The translations under genes and the position numbers were made by a program. The notes below the pieces were generated by a model. It did no database searches and was not told the DNA's origin. It worked only from the letters and a program-made list of their open reading frames with translations. Below are positions 1-13,061 of a stretch of DNA of 64,000 bases, piece after piece (within the stretch, counting starts at the first letter, position 1; each line of letters opens with the position of its first letter). The DNA lies in NCBI RefSeq assembly GCF_001039355.2, contig NW_019774859.1, positions 124,001 through 188,000 on the forward strand, in the 5' to 3' direction. The stretch is from Lingula anatina (Eukaryota; Brachiopoda; Lingulata; Lingulida; Lingulidae).

Positions 1-500
1 AACCATAAACGTGAGGTGTGGTACATAAAACTATTGTAAGTCATATACAGTAACTGGCTGTTAATGAACCAGCCAATAGCTTCTTCACATTAACATGGAT
101 ATGGAGTTGTTAGCAATGGTCAAATTGATAATGGGACTTCCCAATTTCGACATTAGTCACTCAGATATAAATCGCACCCTAATTGGAACAAAAACATTAG
201 GCGACAAAAGAGTTTAAAAGCTTATAATCTTTATATTTTTATCATCGTTACTAGACACCTCGCCAAACGAGGACTTACTTGAACAAGGTTATAGGGTCTT
301 AAATTTTAATGTTTAAAAATAACCACCTGTTTGAAACAGGAACAAGTTGTTCGTTGGCAATGGCCCTAAATGGATGAATTATTGTGTAAATTTAAGGACT
401 ATCAAGTCACGAACATAGATCGCGTATCCAGTATATAATACGCACTCATTTCTCTATAACCTGGTTTAAATCGGTAATGGTCTTAAACAGTCTTTCTTAC

Positions 501-653
501 CTGTGGAAGCAAAGGAAATCGTGAAAGTATTCCCCTGAATGTTGGTGACCACTCCATCGGTCCAAAACTCCCCTGTAATGACCACATATATTAGTGAACC
601 ATCTCGGATTGATAAAAAATAGAAGGGGAAAGGAGGTTTACAGTTGTCGGTGT
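501..653 (-). CDS. Internal exon of an unrecognised neighbouring gene
   Basis: On the minus strand an acceptor (tgcgcag, 654-656) opens a 153-nt frame that ends in a donor (ACAG|GTAAGAAAG) at 501/500. Both boundaries are phase 1, matching the exon at 844-1053, from which it can be spliced without a stop. The encoded stretch contains DTDNCKPP, YFLSIRDGSLIYVV and GEFWTDGVV; it is rich in hydrophobic and beta-prone residues and lacks the FN3 strand-B Trp and PGT-Y corner. I do not recognise the domain. It lies 4.5 kb beyond the stop of the large FN3 gene, so I infer a separate gene running off the left edge of the window. Confidence 0.45.
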
Positions 654-843
654 CTGCGCACATAAGTAAGGCAGATATATTTTTTGAGGGAAACATTCTA
701 AAACAAATTGGATAAAAGAAAAAAAAACATAAAAAAAGACACTGAACATAATAATAATAATAAAATAAATGGATTGAAGAAAGAATAGAGGATAAAGTAA
801 ATACAATAAACGTTCATGATATTGAGGCTCCATAAAACCCTAC

Positions 844-1053
844 CCGTTGCAGCATAGATCAACAGAGTGAAAGCATGAGCCGCAATACACTGCGCCGTGG
901 TGAAGGTCGGCAACGTCCAGCCGCCTGTGAGAAGGTCGCACCTGCTCTTGGCGGCGGTTTTAGTGATGGGTGTCACCAGACCCCCTGGGGTGGTGCACCC
1001 ACACTGGGTGGTCTGACTGACACCCCCTGCTGGACAAGGACGAGTGCATGTTT
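844..1053 (-). CDS. Internal exon of an unrecognised neighbouring gene, Cys-rich
   Basis: The exon is bounded by a pyrimidine-rich acceptor (tttttttttcag) at 1054-1056 and a donor (ACGG|GTAGGG) at 844/843. Its length of 210 nt gives phase 1 at both ends. The translation starts TCTRPCPAGG and continues with CGCTTPGG, a basic stretch and GGWTLPTFTTAQC. It has five cysteines (TCTR, RPCP, TQCGC, SRCD, AQC is a sixth if counted at the end), which suggests a secreted or extracellular segment, but I cannot name a family. The 190-bp intron to the 501-653 exon is open and frame-compatible. No upstream partner exon was found between 1.06 and 5.1 kb. Confidence 0.45.
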
Positions 1054-1644
1054 CTGAAAAAAAAAATGGAATAAAAACGACTGATTACTTTTGTGATATA
1101 ATAATAATAATTATGTTGCTTCTTCACATTTTAATTCTCATTCATCTTGGACAAATTCGATGTATCACAAAATGAAGTAGTATGTTAAAAATCACTGATG
1201 CCCACTGCTACATCTAATTGCTGCCGTTTTCTGAAACGTCCGGCATGTGTTAATAAAGAATGGAAATAGATACATTTGAGTTAAGTGATTAGAGTATTAT
1301 TTGTTTAATTGATTTTTTCTATAATATTTGGAGTAGATTTCTCCTTAAAAAGGGTGACAATTATTCAGATACTGGTTTCATACGCAGGGTAGAAAATGAG
1401 GCGTATGACCTTTTTAAAAATCACTGCACTGGCCAGTTTAGGATTTTGCAGGGGGGTTGCACAAGGATAAATAATACCGTTCGAAAGGCCGACGGGATTC
1501 AAATATTAGACGGTAGATGAGGCAAATTTAACTGTAACATGTGGTGAACGTGTAAGAAATATTGATTGCCCTTCTTTCGTTTCGCTAGTTTTGTGGAAGG
1601 AGAAGGGACACGTACGTGGACCACTCAATGTTTTAGTAAAAGCA

Positions 1645-2125
1645 ATTAGCAGGGGCGGATCAAAGATTATTTGAAGGGGGAGGGGGTCCATTTTTTAAAG
1701 AATGCCGGGCCTCGGATGCGAAGCCGACGGTGCCATTTGATTTAGATGATTCAGCCCTTCAAAATTCTAATATCAAGAGGGGAGTATTGGTGTGAATTTT
1801 CTTTTTGCAGAAACCGAAGGGGGGGGGGGGGGGGGGGNNNNNNNNNNNNNNNNNNNNNNNNNNNNNNNNNNNNNNNNNNNNNNNNNNNNNNNNNNNNNNN
1901 NNNNNNNNNNNNNNNNNNNNNNNNNNNNNNNNNNNNNNNNNNNNNNNNNNNNNNNNNNNNNNNNNNNNNNNNNNNNNNNNNNNNNNNNNNNNNNNNNNNN
2001 NNNNNNNNNNNNNNNNNNNNNNNNNNNNNNNNNNNNNNNNNNNNNNNNNNNNNNNNNNNNNNNNNNNNNNNNNNNNNNNNNNNNNATCAGGACCCCCCTG
2101 ACAACCCCCTTAAATCTCCCACTGA
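1645..2125. repeat. Dispersed GGCGGAT repeat family, copy A, interrupted by a gap
   Basis: The left end reads aggggcggatcaaagatt and the right end ends in ccccctgacaacccccttaaatctcccac. Between them are the markers gcgaagccgac, ttggtgtgaatttt and a long G-run that runs into the assembly gap. The same markers recur at 13008-13267 in inverse orientation and at 57375-57510, so this is a dispersed repeat with polypurine runs, probably a non-autonomous DNA element. Confidence 0.6.
1838..2085. other. Assembly gap (248 N)
   Basis: A run of N begins directly after a G homopolymer. Frames that read through it have no evidential value. Confidence 0.99.
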
Positions 2126-5100
2126 ATTAGTAAAAGACCTAAAAGACTTAATTTTACTTACGTGCCAGAGAAGTACAACACATCGCTAAGAGTACGATAC
2201 ACGATTGTAGAATTCGCATCTTTTTGGCTCTGCAAAAATTGAGATAGAAAATAATTGCATCGATCATTATGTGGTGTGGCAAAGATGTAATAACGACTTG
2301 TATGATAAGAATAAGGTTTGAGTCTTTGCATCCGTGATTCTCGTTAACATCACCTCTAAACATAAACGTCTCTATTTTATTGATCCGCATATTTTGACAT
2401 AAAATATTCAACGTGCTGTGCACTGTTGCAAAATAAAGTTCTACACTTAAGGACGTGGTTTTTCTTTATTAACCTTATCTCTCTGTCTTATATCACGAAA
2501 TGGAAAGATTTCCATATCGGTGTGTAAGCCATATACCAGAAATATAGGCACTGATCGATATATGAATGGTATAATTGGCAGGTACTTTCCGCCCGAAGTG
2601 CACTATAATTCATAAGATACTATTTGATTTTTTATACATTCTATCCGATTACTATTGCAGTATGACGAGTCTCAGTCAATGACTTCTGAATTTTCGGGGA
2701 AAAGACGTTTAAGATAAATAATTACTTGTCAAAGGAATACGTTTACATTATATAAAATCATATTTAAATACGTATGTGCTTTTAAAGATTTTACATAAAT
2801 GAAATTTCGCTGCCTTGCTCATTGTGAAATAATAAACGAAGGAAACTCACCAATTCGTAAACTAATTTTCCTCTTCTACCCGTGCAGCCGTTTGCTGCTA
2901 ATATTTCCTCGGCCTCGATATCACTTTAACAGTAACAGACTCATATTTTATAAAATACACTTCCGATTTAAATAGCCATTAAATTAATGTCCGTCAGTTT
3001 TAATTAATAGAAACCCCTCATGCATGCATGCTAATGTCGGCTTTGAAAGAATTAAGAGGCAACGGACTAACACGTGTTGAAACGACTTCCGTTCAGTAAT
3101 CGCTGTGGCACAGAAGGTGAATTTCTTTTCATTGCAGTAGTCTGTCAGGTGAGATTTATTAAAGACAGCCATTAGTTTTCAGATTAAAATCTCTACACTG
3201 TTGCTTCGTGGACATTTTACTATAACGACATATATGAATCACTGGCATTAATTTTGACAAGAGTCAAACGTAGCACACGCTCGAATGGTGATGAAAAAAA
3301 TCAGCAAAATGTAAAGCGCATATATTTTATAACGTTTATTCCAAGATCAGTCAAAGGTTACCTTGTTGAATAACATTCTAGGCATACACCTAATTGCAAG
3401 AGAACAATACAGTATGCTTATTTCCTTCTAACTTTCTCTTTATCATTATGTTCTTTTGAAATTGAACTTAACTTGGAATTGACTTTGGTTTATCAAATGT
3501 TTGAAAGTACCAAGGTATGACTCGTTAACTACAAGTTAGCATTATCTAAATGACAAAGGTGAAATCACTACGTTGCAAATATTTGAAATATAAGTATACA
3601 ACAATAAAATCAATATGCTTGTTATCATTAGATATGAAAAAATCCCTTTTAATGGAATCCTGGGATTATCAAAGCAGCCTCAAAGAAGTTATTCATTTAT
3701 TGAACAATTTTATGCCTCCTGGGTACTATGTTTTGTCTGAATAAAGACATCAAAACTTTTGGACGCAAAACATAGGTAAAGTTTGAGGCCGTGGTTGTCT
3801 TTGATGTACCAGTAGTTACAAAAGTACGAGACATAAAAATGTTATATTGCTAACAGTATGACCTTTAAATATTTTTTGAATCGCTGAGGAATAAAAATAT
3901 CATTGCAAATACCAAATGTTACTTACATGCATGCTTATGACTTTCCTTTGGCGTTATATTACTCCGACAAAGGAAATTATAACATTACGTTGCATGATGT
4001 AAAGATTATATATATACTTGTTATCATTAAATTTGAACAAATTATATACGGTAGGTTTCTCTAATTTGCAATGAAAAGAACTGTTCTTACATAACTTTAC
4101 TAAAAAATGGCAACATAAAATATCAATCTGTGATTTATGCGTCTGTCAATGTAACTAATGCACTGACTAAATGCCTGCTAATACTAACGTTATGTGCATA
4201 TCATGTAAAATAATTGTTTACAACAAAATGAAACAAAACAACACGCTGTGATAAATATTATGATAAATATAACTTTTAATTATACATAAACAACAACTGT
4301 AATTAAGATAATGAAAAAGGCATGATTACAATACACAAACGCCTCTTCTTTCAACAGTCATGTTTGCTCAACATAGTTTCTACCAGATTTTAAAATACAT
4401 TGTATACAGTTACGTAGTTTTCCGATTACAACTTCTAGTAAATGTTGTATATGACAGAAAACAACAAACAAGCATCTCCCGTGTTAGCACAGACCACCAC
4501 CAATAGGAAAGCATATTGGAGTTTGTTTCATGTATTCGCAAGTAAAGGCGATACAAGCTCGCTGGTCAAACAAGGGTAACTTAACGAGATAAAATGCTAA
4601 TCACGTGCGTGTAAAATGCCGTTATCAGATGTATATCTTATTGGAACTAAGCACAGTTACCTGTACTTACTTGGCAGGATTCATTTCCATCTACAGTATC
4701 TGTGATGTTTCTAAATGATAATATCTTTAGAATGGAATGGATCAAAATACTTTTGGTAGACAGACATGCACTGTATTTTAATACAATTTAAATGTGAAAA
4801 TATTTAAAATGCAGATTTAACTAGGGTATCTAAATAAGGACACTGAGACAAATAGAAAAAAATGGATCCATGTGACACAGATAATAGGGGCAGCAAAATC
4901 ATTCAACGGCAAGATTCCTGATCCCAGTGCAATAAATAGTGTTTTTGTTGCGATCGAGAGCAATCTATACATTAATTGTGTTACAGTTATGTAAGTTTAT
5001 TGGAATCAATAGTATATTGACATCAGAAGCATTTCCATCTTTGATTCATGTTGTAGAAAAAAGCAAAAAAAAAAAAAAATAAAAAATAAAAAAAAAATTA

Positions 5101-5129
5101 CTGTTGGAGAAAGATATATAGTTTATAGG
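2126..5129. other. Interval with no recognisable gene
   Basis: AT-rich DNA between the stop of the large gene and the repeat at 1645-2125. It includes the expected 3' untranslated region of the large gene just below 5130. A poly-A-rich stretch lies at 5055-5100. I see no exon with credible splice sites, no RNA gene and no named repeat. Confidence 0.5.
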
Positions 5130-5263
5130 CTATTTTTCTAAACCCCTGAGGGGTAAATCGGCACTGATCTCTTTTCCAGGCGTAGAGTCTAATAGTGCTT
5201 TCCACACTTTTTGTTCCTGTTCTGTGGAGTCCATCCAGTCCACTGGTTTGCCACAAAACATTC
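5130..5263 (-). CDS. Terminal exon: end of C2 domain and stop codon
   Basis: Acceptor (ttttgtag) at 5264-5265, phase 1, then 43 codons and TAG at 5130-5132. It encodes GKPVDWMDSTEQEQKVW, LLDSTPG and a closing LPLRGLEK. This resembles the W-x-D-S ... E-x-x-x-W ... L-x-L-R tail that follows the last strand of C2 domains in synaptotagmin-like and RIM-type proteins. Confidence 0.75.
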
Positions 5264-8244
5264 CTACAAAATGAAAGTAAATTTTAAGGCGTCCATGAAT
5301 ACACGAGCAGACATGTTGTGATGCGGAGCATTCTTTTAAATTGAGCACGATTCCGTCGAGAATTTAATTTCGTCAGTCACATAATTGATATCTATGAAAC
5401 TACTATAAACATACGTTAGGTTTAACGACTGTTGTCTTTGGACTGTTGTCAGTGGAAATTTATAATATACACACCTGTCCCCATGTTAAGCCTTATTTCT
5501 CCGATTAAAGGATTTTTTCCAATTGTATGGTATTCCTTGACTTTAATTTGTAAGCTTTTGCTTCTCAAATCATCAAAAGAAAGATCTTTGAATTCCATAG
5601 TTTCATTCCACTCAGGGCTTTCCCCCCCTACTTTCTTTGCTTTCCTTTTCTCCTTTTCATTGGGAATAATAACTCTGAAAAAGAGAAGACAATTTCAAAT
5701 TAGATCCAGGTTTGTGGAAAACATTTTCTAAGACCTCCATAAAATTTTATTCCACCATTTACTTTATCGGAAGTTCCACATTCTGCAAGTAACGCATGTT
5801 TACTACATATACTACATCCGCAAAGTACCTGGTATGAACCTATATGTCATACTGTGTAAGTCCATTACCATGAATTATAACTTGCTGCGCGGACTCGATT
5901 TGATTCCACGCCGGCGTTCAACTTAGGTATTTCGTTACAAACAAAATAATAATTAAAACACAGGGAAATATAATGCACATGTAATATGATAATGATATAA
6001 TTTAATAACAGTGTAAAATAATATTATGAAATATAAATAAACTATATCATTATCTGAATGACCACCGTTTTTATTGCTTCGTGAGTGACGTGATGTCGAC
6101 GTAAAAAAATTCTTGGCACAATGTACAAGAGTCATAAGTTTGTGTGAGCGCCAGTGACCTTGGCCGGTGTACCTAATATTACAATTAAGAACTATTGAAA
6201 CTACATGCATAATTCACTCTTATACTTGGCTTAAAGCAAACTTATTTTTTTCAAATGTATTACAACTCTTCACACACACCCCATTTATGGGCCAGATTAT
6301 TGATAAAATCACATTTTGTAGTCTATTCTTAACCTCGACCCAATTACAATTTGTTTAGCGAATGAAATTGGCTCGCATGTACAAAATTTATCAATAAAAA
6401 ATAAATGTGAATGTTATAAAATTTTGAAACTTTATTTACTGTCGGAATTTTCCTTCGTAAATAACAACTAAAATTTTTCTTTGTTTTTGTTTCTCTACTC
6501 GAAATCAATATTAATTACAGTGCAGAAAAACGTTAGTTAGGCCGAATCATAGAAGAGGTAGTAAAACGATAATTTGCCTGATGCTTTGTCAGAAAACAAG
6601 AAAAACCGTTCATTCTCTTAGCCAGCTATACCTGTTGCTGAAGTAAGAAAATGTATTATACAACCCTAAAAACGCAGGAAAGTATATTTCTTATTTTAGG
6701 ATCTTTAACTGTAGATGATGAAATTTTTGTTAAGTGTTTTTGTCTACCATTTTGACAATCGTCATATTACCAATCTAAATGGTTTTTGTGAACAAAAAAG
6801 AAACATGCCACATGTGCGTTAAGCATCAATTTCTGTCACAGAAAACCCCCGTGAATCAAAACATTTGAGTTTTGTAGAACCCCATTCAGTTCAGGTCATC
6901 ATCACCAGCAGCAGCAGCAGTCATCGCTACTGCGGTGTTTGACTAAGAATGATATTTGGCCAAATGTTTCTGTTTGTCGCCGTTGACCAAAGATGTCTTA
7001 TTGGAATTTCAAAAGTGTTAACAAAGGTTTTTGTTGTCTGCCTCGTGGACTTTTGCAAAGACTTCTACTACTAAGGCTAAGATTCTCCAATCACCCGTTT
7101 CTGCTGGAATGGTCCAAGAAATCAAGTTGTCGTGCTCTGACGGTATTAAAGAGCTATTTTCTTTAGACCCATGGGAGGACTTCTTCATTGGTTACATGAT
7201 CAATGTACAGTGTCGGAGACTGTGCCAGTAGAACCGCATTTTGGCTGCTTTGATGTTGCGTCGATTTATGGCTGTCAAAGTCCAAGACTCATGACCATAC
7301 AAAAGAGTTTTTCAGACATAAGTTTTGATCTTACTGGACAGCCCACGATCCTGAAATATCAGGCTGAGACAGGTAAATAAATTTGATGCGGAAATAATTC
7401 TTCTTTGGATTTCTGACTTGCAACAGGCATCGTATCTCACTAGGGCCCCGAGATAGATGCATGAGGAGACATGGTCGATGAGAGTGCCTTCACGAAGGGC
7501 AAAGAAGATAATAAAAAAATTACTTCCGTTAGCTCATTCTTATGGCTGAAGCTTACAACTACTTTACATATATTCCAATAAGTAACACCATACCTCCCAA
7601 TTCATTCATCAACTTAAATGAACATTCATGCAAATTAAATAGATATGTACGCTTCACTTCGGCGGGAAAGGGCAATAAAACGGATTTTCCTGGGGTAAAT
7701 GATTTTCCCACACCAATGGTAAATGTATCCTTTCTAATATTTACCTTTAGTCGAATGTTTTCTAAGTGTGACTTTTGAGGGAGTAATTTATGAGGATCCA
7801 CGTGGTCCGATGGCAAGCACAAATTTCTAAAGTGTTGCGATTACCCCCGTTGTGGTGGGATAGTGGCATTTATAACGTTTAAAATTGTGTGTTATTTACA
7901 ATATATTTATTGTGGAATATTGAATCTCATATGAAGAGTCGCCATCTCCTTGATTGTATTTAACGAAGACTTTATCATTTCTCTCACTTCATATATTCAC
8001 TTACCCTGTGCAATAAGTTTCAAAATTTTTAGTATGTCTAATATTAGGAAGGTCTTTTCCCCTTTTCAAGACGACCACCAGGTCAAGAGGACAACTTCCT
8101 ACTCCTTCTGCGCCTTTGCTCTTGGTTTTGACCAATTTAAGACTGACAGATATGCACTGAAAAAGATAATAAGAAACACTTAAATACCAGCGTCTATGTG
8201 ATTGACAGCATTTGTCATTTTTTGCTGATCAATTTAATATAATA

Positions 8245-8279
<35 letters not shown>

Positions 8280-8514
8280 GCACAGTAATAGTAATTTTAT
8301 CATTAAAAATGATAATCAAAATTGCAAACATGATAATTAATGCATTATTACATCATGAATGTAGTTAAAATAATGTGGGTGAGAAAACGCGCGTTGTGTC
8401 TTCTCATATTAACAAAAACGGTACCAAGACAATGTTTGTGTGCAAAAAGGCTATTCACATACCGCTACTGGCGTTGTCCCTTCTTCTTTGGCCTGCAGAA
8501 CTAAAGATATTTGG

Positions 8515-8558
<44 letters not shown>

Positions 8559-11500
8559 CTGTGAAAATTTGTTACGAGATCTTTCAGCCCAACTTGGGAC
8601 TCATCATGGTTCATTTGGTTAAATACAGCACACGGAAGGAATTTCTCAAAATAATATTTTAACTTTCTATCTATCTATCTATCTAGTGCACGTGCTTGTA
8701 GGTTGAATACAGTAATGCAAGATTCAGAAAGTAAACAAACAAAAAAAATAATGGAGATATATTAAAGTACAAAAATATCACTCGAAATTATAAATAAAAA
8801 GGAAACTGCAAACATGTGAGAATAACGCGTAAAGTTATTATTTATTATATAAATACTTTTAATGCAGTTTATTTTCTTGGAACAATAAAATACCGAAGTT
8901 TGTAAGTATCACGTAGTTAATGTAGTTTACCTTTAGCGGGTTCAGCAGATGTCAAACAGGCCCATTCATAAGGTTCACTCTTTTGGAATCCGAGTTTTGC
9001 CAAAATTTTCCCAGAGTATCTGGTATTTTCTGATAGGTTTTCAAAAGTGTGCTGCTGCTGATTTCCAGAAAGTTGCACAGGCTCTTCGTCTCTGCCGTCC
9101 TGACTCTGGCATGTGATCTCAAAACTGTCAGCATTACTCTTGTAATTACTCCACGATAGAAAAATGGAGGTACTTCCAGGCTGGACACTAGCGACGGGGA
9201 TAGGGACAGCTTTCGGTGAAAAAAAAAACAAAAACGTCAGTATACGATGCAGATACATTACCATAAGTGTGTAACGGAAACCTTTCATAGTCTGTTGATA
9301 CATCTGTCCGTCCTACATGTATGCTTCCAAGCTTACTTATGAACGTTTCGCCCTTTTCATGATGAATACAGAGAAGGGACAGATGTAAGATACTGTATAT
9401 GAAGATTTTTCAATATCTTCTATTTGGACCTAAATTTGATGTCCATGTTACTTTTCTTATAAGTCCCGTCTTTTTCTACTTATTTCATACAGTAGGTTAA
9501 AAAGTGCGGTTTCAACGGGAATCCGTATAGATAATCAAGAACAATCTCATGCGACACAAATGTGATTTACGTTTTGCTTATAAACTATCCCAACACAATG
9601 GTCTAACGCACATTTCTTGCTTTAAGTAAGTTTGGAATTAATTATGTACGGAATGTAAACGACACCATACCTGTTATAAATGGGATTATAGATTTTTCAC
9701 TTTCTTCCTTATGGATTATGCAGCTTAGTGAAACGATATACTCAATTCCCGGGGCAAGACCAGTTAGTTCACAGCTCGATTTAGTTTTAGGAATTGTCTC
9801 AACTACTGGCTCCCCTTTGCCTGTTTTGTATTCAAGCCGGTAGTAATCCACAGCACCCACAGGAGGCTCCCACTCGATAGCGGCTGAATCCGCAGTCGGA
9901 GTACCCACAAGTCTCACAACTTTTGGTTTGCCTGGACCTGTTTTGTGAACAATGTAATGTCGAAAATATTTGGATTCATATTCAATTCAAACTATCAGCT
10001 GTGTAATGCACTGTATGCATGCTGTCTCTTTAGAAATTTTATAGAGTGTACCTAATGTTATTAGAATATATATTTATAATATGGTAAAAAACGTTGACAT
10101 TTTCCCAACTCACATTTCTTTGATCTTATATTGCATGATATTATGGAAAATCCCACCAGATTATGTATTCTGTGTGATACAGGAAATCGACAAGTGCAAT
10201 TTTACGTGTTTATTAATTTATTTGATTTAATCCAAAGACACAATATTGCTCATACACACAAATATGTTTATTTTAAACTTATGGAGTTCACTGATTACAT
10301 ACGTGTAGTAAATTCCGCAGTCGTGTGTTTAGATTCAACACCATCTACCACAGCTGAAATAAATACTGTGTATTCTGTCCCAGGCTCCAAGCGTGTCAGA
10401 GGCATGAACGGTATATCTACACCTTTTGGTTGCGAAGCCGCCAATGGTAATGCTTTCTTTTTACAGACAACACGATATACAACAGTCTTTGAAGTGTCGA
10501 CATCTGCCCAAGACAATCGTGCTGTAGTTTCGGTTATAGAGCCAACGTGTATCTGCTTCGCTTGTATTGCATCTGAAAAACAGCACATTCAAAGTGAAAT
10601 TTGCGAAAAGAATGTTTTGGGATTTGGATACAACTTTGATTAAAATATTAATCATGATCCTTAAACTGACTTGCATTTCAAATTTCCTTCCAGCTTCTTT
10701 AGGGACATCAAGTGGAAACTGCCATTTGCAAGGTTTAGTAGGGGACAGATCGAGAGACTGACTACTTCCAGTATAGTTATGTCACGTAAATTAGTTAAAC
10801 TACAGGAATAATATATTTATCCTGCATAGATTAGTTTGAAAGACCACAAAACCGTAGCCAGCAATTTTGAAAGGGGGGTAGCTCTAAATTGGACCCGCTT
10901 CCATGAAATCTTTGTTTACCTAGATCAAATTTTAACCACATTAACTTTCCCGACAAAAAGTAATAAATGTACATGTATTCAGTACCATGGTTTTACTTCA
11001 TTTGCTGAAATATATCGGGATCTTACTTTGAAATACGGTGTCATACCTGTTGTTGCCGACCAGGGTGTCTTGTCGCTGACTTTATCGCCACACACCAGTT
11101 CAACATAGCCCGTGAGATGTGTTTTGGGCTTCAGAGAAGTTATAAGAAACTGCTGAGGTTCTTTGGTAGATACAGGTTCGGTTACTTCCTGAGTAGCGTC
11201 AGGTGGCCGATACCTTACTATAGCTTCCTTCACATCTAACTCGTCTTCCCTTCTACTCCATTTGAGTGTGATTGAATCAGGTGTGGTATCAGTACAAATA
11301 ATCGAAGGCGGCGAGGGAACTAAGATGAGAAGGAACAAATTGGAAGTGGTTATTTGAAACAAAATTTCATGCCTCACAATTGTACATACTTTCTCAATTA
11401 ATTCAATAATTGGCAAAGGTGACTGAATTATCAAATTCTTTTTTAAATACTAAATCTTAAATTAAACGCTTCTGAAAACTAAATTTCCCACCACACGTTA

Positions 11501-13030
11501 CCTGTAAAGAACTTCCCACCGCTTGCCTGACTTTGTCGCCCTTCTACGTAGGATGTCACTTCCACGATATACTGGGTTCCTTGTCTCAGGCCCTCAATTG
11601 TTCCGCTGGATGCATGGTATGGACACGTGACCTGCTGCTTTGCTGATTCGTTGCTAGCCGGCCAAAATGCTATAAAATAACCCTTTACTTTTCCATGATC
11701 AGGTGGTTTCCAGCGAACTTTAGCATATGTGGCAAATCCTTGCACCTGGACATTAGTTACACTGGATGGTTCTGAAGAAGAAATTGACATCCTAATGTTA
11801 GTTACACTGATGCTTATGATTAAAGCAACAAATTATTTATTTCTTCATTTTCTCAGCAAGCAACCTTTTCATTGACGTCTGGTCAGACTATGCCACCAGA
11901 ACCGATTCATGTCGGCCAAACAACTGACACCTGGAATGGATTAGGAAGACCTCGAATCAGTAGGCAAACCTCTTTTACAAGCTGGACTTAACAAACACAA
12001 GCAGATAAAAAAGCATGGGCCATATACAGAGGAAAACGGAATCTCAGGTTCACTGGTCAACGATACAGAGACAAAATCTGTTGGGGAGCACAAAGTCACA
12101 CATTCAGATAAATCCAGGAAGAATCATCATTTTGGTGCAGGACAAAGCGCCCACAGGTCGTGCAAGATCGGTCGTGCAAGATGCGCTGCAACAGCATGGT
12201 ATCCCCAGTATTAAGTGGCCTACATGTTCACCAGGGCCCGGTTGCACCAACGGGGCGTACATTTTCTCGGATACGACTGTCGTTAACCGTAATGCCTGGC
12301 GTCCGTGCGCCAGGTTTACTCTCCCTGCTTACGCCCGTTGCACCAAGACAAAAAATGATCGTCTTAACTTCGCCGTAGTAAAGCTCCATTGCATCACTGC
12401 CCAACAATACTGCCCCTGATCACAATGTAATAGAACATGCTTGGGATATGATTAGCAGAGCAGTAAATGAGAGACAAACCAGCAGGCAGTGATTAAGGAA
12501 TGGGACCGGTATGACTGAGGGTCCACATTGAAAATCAGGGTCTCTGTGATAGTGAAAAGTAGAGTCCGGGTATAATATATACCCCTAGTTTTAAAAATGG
12601 CAGTCCGGAGGACTGTGAGTTTTAAAAATGAGGGCCCTAAAATGGTGGGACTCTCTGTCACGTCACACCGGCTCCCAATGCAAGGTTTAAAGAATTTGGC
12701 GGCAAGTTGCAGGAGACTACAAGAATTTGTCGTTTATGACCAGGGAGGGCACACCGATATTCTATGTATAATAGACGGCTTATCATCTGTTATCTATAGT
12801 CTCTTTTTACAAAAACCAATTCTAAGATGAATGAACTATTTTTTTATGAGAAGCTGCTTTAATCACTACTTCCTTTGCGCTGTGTGAGCATACTTTTTTG
12901 CCACATGACCTGACATATTTTGTTACCATTTTGTTAATAATGTTATTATAGTTAATATAACAATAAGATGCGTTGTGCATTTTATTTACAGAAATATTTA
13001 ACTTGCAGTGGCGGATTTAAAGGGGGTCAG

Positions 13031-13061
<31 letters not shown>

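Larger units (their letters stand above)
5675..8004 (-). other. Intron inside the C2 domain, with LINE and MITE debris
   Basis: 2.3-kb intron between the first and second C2 exons. It contains a degenerate LINE fragment (6960-7520) and an old MITE copy (7500-7975). The part from 5675 to 6950 shows nothing recognisable. Confidence 0.6.

Noticed and set aside
501-1053. Treating the two left-edge exons as further FN3 repeats or the 3' end of the large gene
   Set aside because: No FN3 motifs, and the large gene already terminates at 5130 in a complete C2 domain.
1746-2189. Plus-strand open frames across the N gap
   Set aside because: They consist mostly of unknown bases and G homopolymer; no evidence of coding.
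8463-8492. 30-nt version of the microexon using the inner acceptor (ttctgcag)
   Set aside because: It would enter in phase 0, whereas FN3-38 ends in phase 1; forced into phase 1 it leads to a stop in the C2 exon.
10131-10643. 170-residue plus-strand open frame
   Set aside because: Antisense of FN3 repeat 36, whose splice sites and FN3 motifs are clear.
12015-12419. 134-residue plus-strand open frame as a gene
   Set aside because: It runs through a frameshifted Tc1/mariner transposase and a nested insertion; not an intact gene.
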